Shown: one piece after another, positions 6,398 to 12,190 of the stretch
How the letters are laid out: each line of letters starts with the position of its first letter
Position numbering within the stretch: the stretch's first letter is position 1
From: Candidatus Bathyarchaeum sp.
GTDB lineage: Archaea; Thermoproteota; Bathyarchaeia; Bathyarchaeales; Bathyarchaeaceae
Assembly (NCBI GenBank): GCA_003096235.1
Contig: PIXT01000229.1
Coordinates: forward strand, 1 to 12,190
Length of the DNA: 12,190 nt
Reading direction: 5' to 3'
Position numbers and translations under genes: made by a program
Notes under the pieces: model-generated
What the model saw: the letters and a program-made list of their open reading frames with translations, nothing else
The model's database searches: none
What the model was told of the DNA's origin: nothing

Positions 6398-6772
6398 ATG
6401 CCAAGAAAAAAGAAGAATTCTTATGTTGATAGCATTAAATTTCCATCATTAATTACTTCTAATGCTAAACCTCGGAGAGATGCGCGAAGAGCTTTCACTG
6501 CAACTCAAAGGAAGGAAATTCTCTATCAACAGAGTAATAAATGTGCGAAATGCCATGAGAAATTAGACCCTAGAGCAACACAGTTTGACCATAAGAAATC
6601 ATGGGCATCTGGTGGAAGGACAATAACACAAAATGGTAGGGCATTATGTTCAACGTGTCATGATGTTGTTACACATAATAAGCGATTAAAAACGATTAAC
6701 AAACCTAGAAAATCACGTGGAACTACAATTCCGGATAGGTTCCCAAGCGTTAAAGGTGAACTAAATATCTAG
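6398..6772 (+). CDS. HNH endonuclease-type protein
   Basis: This 124-residue protein carries an HNH nuclease domain in its centre. The zinc-binding CxxC pairs are C49/C52 (CAKC) and C84/C87 (CSTC), the catalytic histidine lies in FDHKKSWASGG (D64-H65), the middle N is N79 and the final histidines are H88 or H93. The N terminus is basic (MPRKKK) and a basic arm follows the domain, both suited to DNA binding. The ATG at 6398 is preferred over an in-frame TTG at 6389 because of the leaderless promoter spacing. It is flanked by AT-rich sequence with palindromes, and its own codons are more A/T-rich than its neighbours', which suggests acquisition. It could be a free-standing mobile nuclease, a restriction or phage-type nuclease, or a repair factor. 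Confidence 0.75.
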   Translation: MPRKKKNSYVDSIKFPSLITSNAKPRRDARRAFTATQRKEILYQQSNKCAKCHEKLDPRATQFDHKKSWASGGRTITQNGRALCSTCHDVVTHNKRLKTINKPRKSRGTTIPDRFPSVKGELNI

Positions 6773-6775
6773 TTT

Positions 6776-6919
6776 TTAGTAATTGGAGTACTCTAGGACT
6801 ACCTTTTTATCATTCAGAGTTTTAGCTAGCAAGAAAAGCTCTCCTTCATCATTATGCCAACTGATTGCTTGGAATTCTAACAATGTTTTTGGATTTTTTC
6901 AGATTCCAGAACTTTTCAT
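6776..6919 (-). pseudogene. Small reading frame broken by one TGA, unknown product
   Basis: On the minus strand an ATG (6919-6917) opens MKSSGI, then a TGA (6901-6899), then the same frame continues for 39 codons to a TAA at 6776-6778. The later part reads like protein, for example LLEFQAISWHNDEGELF followed by a K/V/L-rich end. A TTG at 6883 could start a 35-residue version downstream of the TGA. A TATA-like sequence read on the minus strand (6947-6937) is correctly placed for a leaderless transcript at 6919. The frame ends 3 nt from the HNH stop, convergently. It may be a nonsense-broken gene, a remnant of a longer gene (an A6 run lies next to the TGA), or a real 35-residue protein. I do not recognise it. 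Confidence 0.3.
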
Positions 6920-6936
6920 GAACTATTAGAAAAGAC

Positions 6937-6947
6937 TTTTAATATAC
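6937..6947 (+). promoter_or_regulatory. TATA box of hxlB (near-symmetric)
   Basis: TTTTAATATAC, with an upstream GAAAAGAC as possible BRE, lies about 36 nt before the hxlB ATG, giving a leader of about 10 nt. The box is nearly symmetric and on the other strand (GTATATTAAAA) is equally well placed for the small broken frame ending at 6776, so it may work in both directions. Confidence 0.6.
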
Positions 6948-6977
6948 GAATCAGATTTCCATCCGTTGTGAACTCGC

Positions 6978-7577
6978 ATGAAATGGTTGATGGCTGCATC
7001 TGAAGAAATCTTGGCTGGATCCAGAAAAGCTATGACTGAACTCGATCTAGAAAAGGTAGAACAATTCATTCAATCAATTCTAGATTCAAAAAGCAAAAAA
7101 ATCTTTGTTGTCGGTCAAGGACGAAGCGGATTTGTTGGACGCGCCTTTGCCCTAAGACTAATGAACATGGGCTTAACCGTCTACTTCCTAGGAGAAACAG
7201 TCACACCCGCAGCAGGAAAAGATGACCTACTCATAGCCATTTCAGGTTCAGGAACAACAAAAATAACATTGACTGCCAGCTCAACAGCAAAAGAAATCGG
7301 CACAAAAGTCGTAGCTGTTACCTCTTATCCTGAATCTACATTAGGTAAACTTGCTGACCTTGCGATGCCGATTGGCGGTCGAACAAAACTTGGCTGGCCC
7401 ACAGAAGAGGATTATCTGGTTAGGCAGATTTTGGGCGAAAGCGAAACTTTGTCTCCTTTGGGATCAATTTTCGAAAACAACTGTATGGTTTTTCTTGACA
7501 GCTTGGTTGTTGAGCTTATGCACAGGCTCGGAAAAACCGAGGATGAAATGAGAAAGCTTCACGCCACCCTCGAGTAG
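6978..7577 (+). CDS. hxlB: 6-phospho-3-hexuloisomerase (SIS domain)
   Basis: This enzyme interconverts 3-hexulose 6-phosphate and fructose 6-phosphate. In archaea lacking the oxidative pentose phosphate pathway it works with hexulose-phosphate synthase, run in reverse, to make ribulose 5-phosphate and formaldehyde. The 199-residue protein is a single SIS domain of the family's usual length, with VGQGRSGFVGRAFALRL (45-61), the sugar-phosphate loop SGSGTT (89-94), SPLGSIFE (159-166) and the C-terminal MRKLHATLE, whose histidine-containing tail completes the active site in this family. The ATG at 6978 fits the short leader after the TATA box; a second ATG at 6990 is possible. The synthase partner gene is not in the window. 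The gene stands alone, followed by hairpins. Confidence 0.92.
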   Translation: MKWLMAASEEILAGSRKAMTELDLEKVEQFIQSILDSKSKKIFVVGQGRSGFVGRAFALRLMNMGLTVYFLGETVTPAAGKDDLLIAISGSGTTKITLTASSTAKEIGTKVVAVTSYPESTLGKLADLAMPIGGRTKLGWPTEEDYLVRQILGESETLSPLGSIFENNCMVFLDSLVVELMHRLGKTEDEMRKLHATLE

Positions 7578-7579
7578 GC

Positions 7580-7624
7580 TGTTTGTTCGAAAACAAAAAG
7601 CAAAACGTTATCCTGTTTAGGATA
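7580..7624 (+). terminator. Two hairpins downstream of hxlB
   Basis: TGTTT-GTTCGA-AAACA begins at 7580, and a second perfect 6-bp hairpin, TATCCT-GTTT-AGGATA, lies at 7609-7624. They stand between hxlB and the convergent minus-strand units and may shield each transcript end. Confidence 0.4.
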
Positions 7625-7665
7625 CTGGTAAGTTATTTGATGTACGCGACTTTAGGTAATTAAAC

Positions 7666-7679
7666 AAAAATGAGAAAAA
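7666..7679 (-). terminator. U-tract terminator of the minus-strand microprotein gene
   Basis: Read on the minus strand this is TTTTTCTCATTTTT, two T5 runs that follow the TAA of the basic microprotein by about 20 nt. Archaeal terminators are often simple U-tracts of this kind. Confidence 0.5.
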
Positions 7680-7699
7680 TTGGGCGATCTGTTGTAGCC

Positions 7700-7789
7700 T
7701 TACCTCTTCCGTCTTTTCTGCCTTTTCTTCTTTACTCGCTTCTGTTTCTTTTTAGCGGTCTTTTTTGTCATGCCGTGATGTCGTGCCAT
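7700..7789 (-). CDS. 29-residue, highly basic microprotein
   Basis: The minus strand carries a 29-codon frame from ATG (7789-7787) to TAA. The peptide begins MARHHGMTKKTAKKKQ and the rest is almost only lysine and arginine; 17 of 29 residues are K or R, plus two histidines. Such composition is typical of tiny ribosomal proteins (eL41 is about 25-37 residues and equally basic), though the tryptophans common in archaeal eL41 are absent, so I do not assign the name. Support: a TATA-like TTTATGAA (7838-7831) about 43 nt upstream, an AAAGGAAA ribosome-like site in the leader, and T5 runs after the stop. The pyrimidine-rich plus strand here is explained by this frame. An overlapping minus-strand frame, GTG 7896 to TGA 7768, is an alternative; its stop overlaps this gene's second ATG (7771) as ATGA. 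Confidence 0.5.
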   Translation of the reverse strand: MARHHGMTKKTAKKKQKRVKKKRQKRRKR

Positions 7790-7896
7790 AATGATCGCGT
7801 TTCCTTTCGGTAACTTTTCCTACAGTGTGCTTCATAAAGGTTACGTGCGATTTTAGCTTTTGTTGTCATCCGCTCTTCTGCTGTTTCAATCTTCAC
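7768..7896 (-). CDS. Possible 42-residue frame overlapping the basic microprotein
   Basis: The minus-strand frame from GTG 7896 (or ATG 7869) to TGA 7768 encodes a helical, charged peptide with KAKIARNLYEAHCRKS in its middle. Its stop overlaps an in-frame ATG (7771) of the basic microprotein as ATGA, so the two could be a coupled pair. Against it, the TATA-like box proposed for the microprotein lies within this frame, and no clear ribosome site precedes the GTG. One of the two readings is probably spurious, and this is the weaker one. Confidence 0.2.
   Translation of the reverse strand: MKIETAEERMTTKAKIARNLYEAHCRKSYRKETRSLWHDITA
7831..7838 (-). promoter_or_regulatory. TATA-like box for the basic microprotein gene
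   Basis: On the minus strand this reads TTTATGAA, preceded by CGTAACC. The predicted transcript start near 7808 would give a leader of about 19 nt before the ATG at 7789. Confidence 0.4.
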
Positions 7897-7952
7897 CGCA
7901 GGCTAAGCGTCTACAAGAGTCCTCAACATTCTATGCATCAGACTGTAAAGCT

Positions 7953-8012
7953 GATTCAGAGTCGCTCCATCTCATCATCACGAGAGCTCAGAATGGTGTC
8001 CCTCATCACAAC
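7953..8012 (-). ncRNA. C/D box small guide RNA
   Basis: On the minus strand the four boxes of an archaeal C/D sRNA appear in order: C GTGATGA (8009-8003), D' CTGA (7991-7988), C' ATGATGA (7978-7972) and D CTGA (7959-7956). The C-D' guide is GGGACACCATT (11 nt) and the C'-D guide GATGGAGCGACT (12 nt), matching the spacing needed for L7Ae/Nop5/fibrillarin to place methylation five bases from each D box. The D guide is complementary to GUCGCUCCAUC, which from memory resembles the 3' part of archaeal 16S rRNA helix 44 (CCGUCGCUCC, decoding site); this suggests 2'-O-methylation at the G equivalent to E. coli 1408. A TATA box lies 26 nt upstream of the C box. The outer stem is weak, as in many archaeal sRNAs. 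The ends given are approximate. Confidence 0.8.
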
Positions 8013-8033
8013 CTACATCGTCTAGCATACAAG

Positions 8034-8042
8034 CTTAAAATC
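8034..8042 (-). promoter_or_regulatory. TATA box of the C/D box sRNA
   Basis: On the minus strand this reads GATTTTAAG, centred about 28 nt before the C box, so transcription would begin a few bases before the box. The spacing supports an independently transcribed sRNA. Confidence 0.55.
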
Positions 8043-8096
8043 TTACCCTTTTGATGACGATTCGAAACGCCCAAAAGAAATGGGGCATGATTTTTG

Positions 8097-9506
8097 TTAT
8101 TTTGTGCTTAACTTGAATTCTTTGTGGATTGCCCGAACTGTTTCTTCTCCATCGTTTTCTTTGACTACAAATGAAACATTAAGTTCAGATGAGCCTTGAG
8201 CGATCATGCGAACGTTTATGCCTTCCTTTGCAATGGCGGTGAATATTCTTGAAGCCACTCCAGGTATTCCCTTCATACCTGCCCCCAAAACCGCGACTAC
8301 ACAAACGTCATCTTCAGAAACAATTTCACGGATAAACTCTCTGCCCAGCAAAGCTATCTCTAAGATGTTAACTGCGCGATCCAACAGGTTTCGTTGGATC
8401 ACAAGCGAAATGTTTGCTTCTGAGACGCTCTGAGAAATCATCAGAATGTTTATGTTTTCTTTTCCCAGCACCTCAAAAACTTTTGCAGCTGTTCCAGGCG
8501 CGCCAACCATGCCTGCTCCGCTGACAGTTATTACTGCAACATTTTTGACTATAGTTACTGCTTTTACTCCGTTTTCTGTTTTGACTTTTTGTTCTTTCAC
8601 TATTAGGGTTCCGGGGTTGTCTGGGCTGAAAACGTTCCTGATTCTGACTGGTATTCCCTCTTTTCGGGCTGGCTCTAAAGCTCTGGGATGCATGGCTTTG
8701 GCTCCAAAGATTGTTAATTCTGTGGCTTCTTGGAATGAAAGTTCAGGGATCGTTTTTGCTTCTGGAACAATTTTTGGGTCAGAAGTCATTAACCCATCCA
8801 CGTCAGTCCATATCCAGACCTCGTCAGCATCTAACGAAGCTCCCACAATTGTGGCAGTGTAGTCTGAGCCTCCCCTGCCCAATGTTGTAGTTTCTTTGTT
8901 TTGTGTCTCCGCAATAAAGCCCGTTAATACTGGAACAGTTCTCTTCTTTAGCAGAGGCTCAATGTTCTTTTTAACCTGAAACTTTGTGACATTCATCAAA
9001 AGACCCGCCTCCCCAAAGTTTGCATCGGTTACTATTCCTGCCTCTCCGCCCGTAAAATGCTTTGAATTTAGTCCAAGGTCTTTAAGGGCACCACTGACTA
9101 TGGGCGCGGACAATCTTTCTCCAAACGAAATAACTGTATCCCTTGATTTTGGCGTAAGTTCTCCAACATAAACAATTCCTGTCAAAACTTTTTCAAGCTC
9201 TTCTATCCGCACCTTGAGAACTTGCTCAGTCTCTGCTTGCAAGTTCTTATCTTTGATTGCCTCTTTTGCGGTGGTTAAGTGCCTTTCAAGAATTTCTTGC
9301 TTGAACTTGCTGATGTATTCACGGTTTCCTTTTTTTGTTTCCTCTGCCGCTTGGATAAGCTGGTTTGTAACACCTTCTAACGCTGAAACTACGGCAACAA
9401 CTCCACACTCTTCATTCCTGTTATCTGCTATCAGCTTGGCTACGTGCCGAATTTTTTTGCCATTAGCTACAGAGCTTCCTCCAAATTTCATCACTATCTT
9501 CTTCAA
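8097..9506 (-). CDS. lysC: Aspartate kinase with two ACT domains
   Basis: Aspartate kinase phosphorylates aspartate with ATP, the committed step to lysine, threonine and methionine. The 469-residue protein has the amino-acid kinase domain with KFGGSS (7-12), SFGERLSAP (127-135), TTLGRGGSDYTA (207-218) and WTDVDGLMTSDP (233-244). Two C-terminal ACT domains follow (about 322-385 and 400-469), with allosteric ligand segments SQSVSEANISLVI and AQGSSELNVSFVV. Feedback inhibition by threonine or lysine is expected for this architecture; which one cannot be read here. The start is a TTG with GAGG (9518-9515) 8 nt upstream; internal ATG and GTG codons 5-6 residues in would cut into the first strand. 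It follows hom by 14 nt on the same strand, so the two form an operon. Confidence 0.94.
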   Translation of the reverse strand: MKKIVMKFGGSSVANGKKIRHVAKLIADNRNEECGVVAVVSALEGVTNQLIQAAEETKKGNREYISKFKQEILERHLTTAKEAIKDKNLQAETEQVLKVRIEELEKVLTGIVYVGELTPKSRDTVISFGERLSAPIVSGALKDLGLNSKHFTGGEAGIVTDANFGEAGLLMNVTKFQVKKNIEPLLKKRTVPVLTGFIAETQNKETTTLGRGGSDYTATIVGASLDADEVWIWTDVDGLMTSDPKIVPEAKTIPELSFQEATELTIFGAKAMHPRALEPARKEGIPVRIRNVFSPDNPGTLIVKEQKVKTENGVKAVTIVKNVAVITVSGAGMVGAPGTAAKVFEVLGKENINILMISQSVSEANISLVIQRNLLDRAVNILEIALLGREFIREIVSEDDVCVVAVLGAGMKGIPGVASRIFTAIAKEGINVRMIAQGSSELNVSFVVKENDGEETVRAIHKEFKLSTK

Positions 9507-9520
9507 GTCGGTTTCCTCGC

Positions 9521-10546
9521 TTATGTTATCATCTTGTTTGCTATGTTTTGTTTAATGTCTAATAGATCCCGTAATACTGCGCTGGCGGTTTCAACTCCAC
9601 CTGCCCCCAAGCCAATAATGGTTTGTTCGCCCGCAGATTCTGAGACAAAGGTTACAGCGTTAAGGGCTCCGTCCACAGCTAAGGGATCATGTTTAGATAT
9701 TTTGGTAGGTTCCAACCTTAGGGTTTCTCCGATAAAGCCTATGAGCTTTATTGTGTAGCCCTTCTCTGAGGCATCCTGTATATTCTTTGATGACACATCA
9801 CGGATGCCCCTGATTTTAACATCTTTGATGGTGACTTTCCTGTCCATTATCCAGTTTGCCATAATCACCAGTTTGGCAGCCGCATCATAACCATCAACAT
9901 CCATAGTGGGGTCAGCCTCGGCAAATCCAAGCTCTTGGGCTGCTTTTAGGGCTTCATCAAATGTAATATGCTTTTCATCCATCTCAGAGAGAATATAATT
10001 TGTGGTTCCATTCAATATTCCCTTAATGGAAAGTATCTTGTCGCCTTGTAGACAATTCTTTGCAAACTCAAGAACCGGAGTTCCAGCACCCACAGTTCCA
10101 CTAAACCGAAGGTAAACACTATTGTGGTCAGCCAACTCCATTAACGCTGGCAAAGCTAAGGCTAAGGGTCCCTTGTTTGTTGTGACCACATGTTTTCCTG
10201 TTCGAAATGCAGTTTTGATGTAAGATAATCCCGGTTCACCATCTTCTATGTTGGTGGGTGACACTTCAACCACAGCCTCAGCCTCGACAGATTCTATGGC
10301 TTCTAGCGCGGACATGTTGGGACGACCATATTGGCTACCTGCTGATACTGTTCCTTTCTCTTTTTTCAGAGCCAGCATCTGCTTTAGGTCTAGCCCCTTT
10401 GGGTTTATGGCTGCGCCTTTCTTGTCAACTATAGCTACAATTCTTGGGCGAAAACCATACTTTTTCGCAAGCTCCTTTTTTCTTTGTATGATGATCTGGG
10501 CAAAGCTCTGTCCGACTACTCCCCATCCCACCAAGATTATCCTCAT
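9521..10546 (-). CDS. hom: Homoserine dehydrogenase (short archaeal form)
   Basis: Homoserine dehydrogenase reduces aspartate semialdehyde to homoserine with NAD(P)H, the branch toward threonine and methionine. The 341-residue protein begins with a Rossmann motif GWGVVGQS (7-14), then VVTTNKGPLA, SGTVGAGTPVL, KGILNGTTNYILSEM and the signature ELGFAEADPTMDVDGYDAAAKL region, which carries the catalytic lysine and metal/substrate contacts. The bacterial C-terminal ACT domain is absent, the normal state in archaea, so feedback control probably falls on the kinase. The start is an ATG with a weak GTGA upstream and a strong TATA box about 65 nt before it. It is the first gene of the hom-lysC operon; aspartate semialdehyde dehydrogenase is not in the window. 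Confidence 0.94.
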   Translation of the reverse strand: MRIILVGWGVVGQSFAQIIIQRKKELAKKYGFRPRIVAIVDKKGAAINPKGLDLKQMLALKKEKGTVSAGSQYGRPNMSALEAIESVEAEAVVEVSPTNIEDGEPGLSYIKTAFRTGKHVVTTNKGPLALALPALMELADHNSVYLRFSGTVGAGTPVLEFAKNCLQGDKILSIKGILNGTTNYILSEMDEKHITFDEALKAAQELGFAEADPTMDVDGYDAAAKLVIMANWIMDRKVTIKDVKIRGIRDVSSKNIQDASEKGYTIKLIGFIGETLRLEPTKISKHDPLAVDGALNAVTFVSESAGEQTIIGLGAGGVETASAVLRDLLDIKQNIANKMIT

Positions 10547-10607
10547 GTTTTGTTCACTCTGCAGGATTGTTTAATGTTGTATGTTGAATCTTCTCTATTA
10601 CGGTTAC

Positions 10608-10620
10608 GATTTATAAATAA
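10608..10620 (-). promoter_or_regulatory. TATA box of the hom-lysC operon
   Basis: On the minus strand this reads TTATTTATAAATC, containing the palindromic TTTATAAA. The predicted start near 10587 leaves a leader of about 40 nt before hom. It is among the best TATA matches in the window. Confidence 0.6.
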
Positions 10621-10651
10621 TGACCGCGACTAAAAAACCAACCACGCAACA

Positions 10652-10667
10652 TATTAGCCAACTAATA
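10652..10667. repeat. Small perfect hairpin between hom and tRNA-Glu
   Basis: TATTAG-CCAA-CTAATA, 6 bp with a 4-nt loop, lies between the tRNA 3' end and the hom promoter. It could help separate the two minus-strand transcripts; no strong U-run adjoins it. Confidence 0.3.
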
Positions 10668-10721
10668 GAGGTTCATTGTTGAAAACAGGCTTTTTTTCTG
10701 AAAACCAAGAAAGAACATGAA

Positions 10722-10799
10722 TGGTGCTCCGACCGGGATTCGAACCCGGGTCTTCGGCTCGAAAGGCCGAAATACTTAACCTGACTATACTATCGGAGC
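10722..10799 (-). tRNA. tRNA-Glu (anticodon UUC)
   Basis: On the minus strand the acceptor stem GCTCCGA pairs with TCGGAGC, followed by discriminator A and a genome-encoded CCA (10724-10722). The anticodon arm is TCGGC-CTTTCGA-GCCGA with anticodon TTC at positions 34-36. The T arm is CCGGG-TTCGAAT-CCCGG. The D stem is weak (GTAT/GTAT with two G-U pairs), and the variable loop has four bases. There is no intron. An AT-rich TTTTATTT (10826-10819) upstream on the minus strand may be its TATA box, though it is slightly close; T-rich sequence follows the CCA. It is the only tRNA in the window. Confidence 0.95.
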
Positions 10800-10852
10800 C
10801 TAAGCCGGAACAACAACCAAATAAAACATACTTACGTTTTAAGTTTTCGACA

Positions 10853-12139
10853 TCAGAATGATATCTTCGCCGAAGAAGGGGTTCCGCCAATGACTTTTGT
10901 TGCGGCAACGCTTACTTTGTCAACATATTTTTCGTCAGTGTAGACTCTGAGAATGTTTATGAAGCCCTTGAGAACATCAAACACCGAAGAGATGTCGCTT
11001 AGACGTAAGGGAATCTTTTCTCCCGCTCTGGTCTTCTGGAAAACAGGGATTTCCATAGGCTCAAGCAAATCAGAATGATGATACGGCACTGAAGGCACGG
11101 TTGGCACATCAATCACAATCGCTTCAGGGACAATTCCTGCCTCTTTGGCAATCTTGTTACGCACCTGCTCCCGAACCTCATCAACACAAAAAATGCTGGT
11201 CACCATTTTTTCTTTCACATGAAATGTTCTGTCGTAAGCGCATTTGAGAAGATTACGTCGCTCTAAGTCCTTCATAATTGCCTTGGACTTTTCGCATTCC
11301 CTTAGTTTAGTCCAAACACTATAATCAGTTAAGGCAAGATAGTCTTCAGGAGAATCAAAATCTACCAACCCTAATTCATCCTTTGCCGCTTCCATGGCTG
11401 AGGCAAGCATTATCTGCGCGGCTCTTCCAACACGATGGAAGTAGATGCTTCGGAACGATTCAAGCCTCGCCAAAACAAAAGACTCAAGGGCTGACAGTGC
11501 CCCCACGTCAACTGCAAGGTTTTCGCCAAGAACATCTAGCATGTGAATTAGCCTGAAGATGTCGACATACCCGTATTCTGCGCCGGTGTGGTAGGTGTCT
11601 CTTACCACAAAGTCTAGTTTGTCAATATCTACGGCGCTTTGGATGATCTGATCCAAAAACGCTTTTTTTGGTCTTCGTAGTTCTCCAACTGCAAGTTTTG
11701 CCACGTCATCGGGGTTACATCCTATGTTGTTGATGATGTCGTGGAGCTCAGATTTTTGGATGAGCCATTTTGTCATGTCTTCGTGAGTTTTGTTTAGGAA
11801 CTTTACTAGAAGGTGCTCAAAGATGTGAGAAAATGGACCATGACCCACATCGTGAAGAAGGGATGCCATTCTGACGATTTGTATTTCGTCTTCTGAAAGA
11901 AGCTGGGAAAGATTCTGGTTTTCGGATAGTTTGCCTGCAAGGTGCATAACGCCTAGGCAGTGTTCGAATCGGGTGTGGTTTGCTCCTGAATACACAAACT
12001 CTGATCCGGCTAGTTGTCTTAGGCGGCGTAGTCTTTGAAATGGGTATGAGTCTATGAGCTGTTTTTCTGCTTCTGTGATGTAGATATACCCGTGAACTGG
12101 GTCCTTGATCTCCCCCCAATAGCGTCTCATAGGGAACAT
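10853..12139 (-). CDS. HD-domain phosphohydrolase (SAMHD1/dNTPase-like)
   Basis: This 428-residue protein belongs to the HD phosphohydrolases related to SAMHD1 and dGTPases, which split dNTPs into nucleoside and triphosphate. Visible features are IKDPVHGYIYI (11-21), PFQRLRRLRQLA (33-44), metal ligands H60 (HTRFEH), H96-D97 (LLHDVGHGPFSH) and D173 (AVDIDKLDFVVRD), with H100 and H105 matching catalytic histidines of SAMHD1. The nucleotide substrate is inferred from the family. The start is uncertain: AAGGAG ends only a few bases before the ATG at 12139, so the ATG at 12130 (MRRYWGEIKDP) may be used. A TATA-like CTTAAATAA on the minus strand lies about 36 nt upstream. It ends 53 nt before the tRNA-Glu 5' end. 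Confidence 0.88.
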   Translation of the reverse strand: MFPMRRYWGEIKDPVHGYIYITEAEKQLIDSYPFQRLRRLRQLAGSEFVYSGANHTRFEHCLGVMHLAGKLSENQNLSQLLSEDEIQIVRMASLLHDVGHGPFSHIFEHLLVKFLNKTHEDMTKWLIQKSELHDIINNIGCNPDDVAKLAVGELRRPKKAFLDQIIQSAVDIDKLDFVVRDTYHTGAEYGYVDIFRLIHMLDVLGENLAVDVGALSALESFVLARLESFRSIYFHRVGRAAQIMLASAMEAAKDELGLVDFDSPEDYLALTDYSVWTKLRECEKSKAIMKDLERRNLLKCAYDRTFHVKEKMVTSIFCVDEVREQVRNKIAKEAGIVPEAIVIDVPTVPSVPYHHSDLLEPMEIPVFQKTRAGEKIPLRLSDISSVFDVLKGFINILRVYTDEKYVDKVSVAATKVIGGTPSSAKISF

Positions 12140-12170
12140 TTCTCCTTAGCTTTGTCAATCATAAGCATCA

Positions 12171-12180
12171 TTATTTAAGG
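12171..12180 (-). promoter_or_regulatory. TATA box of the HD phosphohydrolase gene
   Basis: On the minus strand this reads CCTTAAATAA; the predicted start near 12149 gives a leader of 10-20 nt containing AAGGAG (12146-12141). Confidence 0.5.
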
Positions 12181-12190
12181 TAATCGTTCA

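Noticed and set aside
6812..6855. Minus-strand ATGATGA followed by CTGA, like a C/D box RNA
   Set aside because: The boxes are 28 nt apart with no C'/D' pair between them, and they fall inside a protein-like frame that explains them better.
7825..8054. Two plus-strand frames of about 65 codons between hxlB and lysC
   Set aside because: They are antisense to the C/D sRNA and its promoter, have no ribosome site, and have unprotein-like composition.
8069..8086. GCCC/GGGC hairpin downstream of lysC as a terminator
   Set aside because: Only four base pairs with a bulge and no firm U-run in the lysC direction; too weak to list.
8206..10574. Several plus-strand frames of 60-140 codons opposite lysC and hom
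   Set aside because: All are antisense shadows of well-supported minus-strand enzymes.
10654..10908. Minus-strand 84-codon frame across the tRNA
   Set aside because: It reads through tRNA-Glu and the end of the HD gene, so it is a shadow.
1..12190. CRISPR arrays, insertion sequence with transposase, attachment site at the tRNA
   Set aside because: No regularly spaced repeats, no transposase frame, and no second copy of the tRNA-Glu 3' end was seen.

Overview
The window reads as a stretch of archaeal chromosome, most likely from the Thermoproteota/TACK side and Bathyarchaeia-like. The archaeal assignment is firm: an exosome/ribosome/KEOPS/prefoldin gene string, an archaeal tRNA-Glu, TATA-type promoters and a C/D box guide RNA. 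The lineage is an inference from protein flavour, since no marker tree could be built. Of the genes with a usable call, at least four appear to start with TTG and one with GTG.

Layout. (1) Positions 1-3477, plus strand: the archaeal 'exosome superoperon', starting inside rrp42 (5' end cut by the window), then eL43/L37Ae, a Brix-domain ribosome-biogenesis protein, KEOPS Pcc1, prefoldin beta, a DUF3194-type protein and a DHH phosphoesterase. The genes are tightly packed, and prefoldin beta has its own TATA box. (2) 3542-6031, plus strand: an energy-coupling factor (ECF) transporter energizing module, EcfA-EcfA'-EcfT, with 11-nt and 4-nt gene overlaps and no S component in view. (3) 6032-6977: an AT-rich accessory patch with nested palindromes, a small HNH nuclease gene that is probably leaderless, and a broken small reading frame on the minus strand. 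(4) 6978-7577, plus strand: 6-phospho-3-hexuloisomerase (hxlB). (5) 7578-8096: a 519-nt stretch that looks empty but on the minus strand holds a well-formed C/D box sRNA with its own TATA box, and a 29-codon, extremely basic microprotein gene with promoter and U-tract. (6) 8097-10546, minus strand: hom-lysC, the entry and branch enzymes of threonine/methionine/lysine biosynthesis, as a two-gene operon. (7) 10722-10799, minus strand: tRNA-Glu(UUC) with encoded CCA. (8) 10853-12139, minus strand: an HD-domain, SAMHD1-like phosphohydrolase with its own promoter.

How it fits together: region 1 couples RNA decay, ribosome assembly, tRNA modification and protein folding; region 2 powers vitamin or metal uptake with a substrate subunit encoded elsewhere; hxlB supplies pentose phosphates through the reversed RuMP route used by many archaea; hom and lysC handle aspartate-family amino acids. 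The least-described material is small: the sRNA, whose D guide appears complementary to the 16S helix 44 decoding region, the basic microprotein, a 24-codon frame coupled to pcc1, and the disrupted frame beside the HNH gene.
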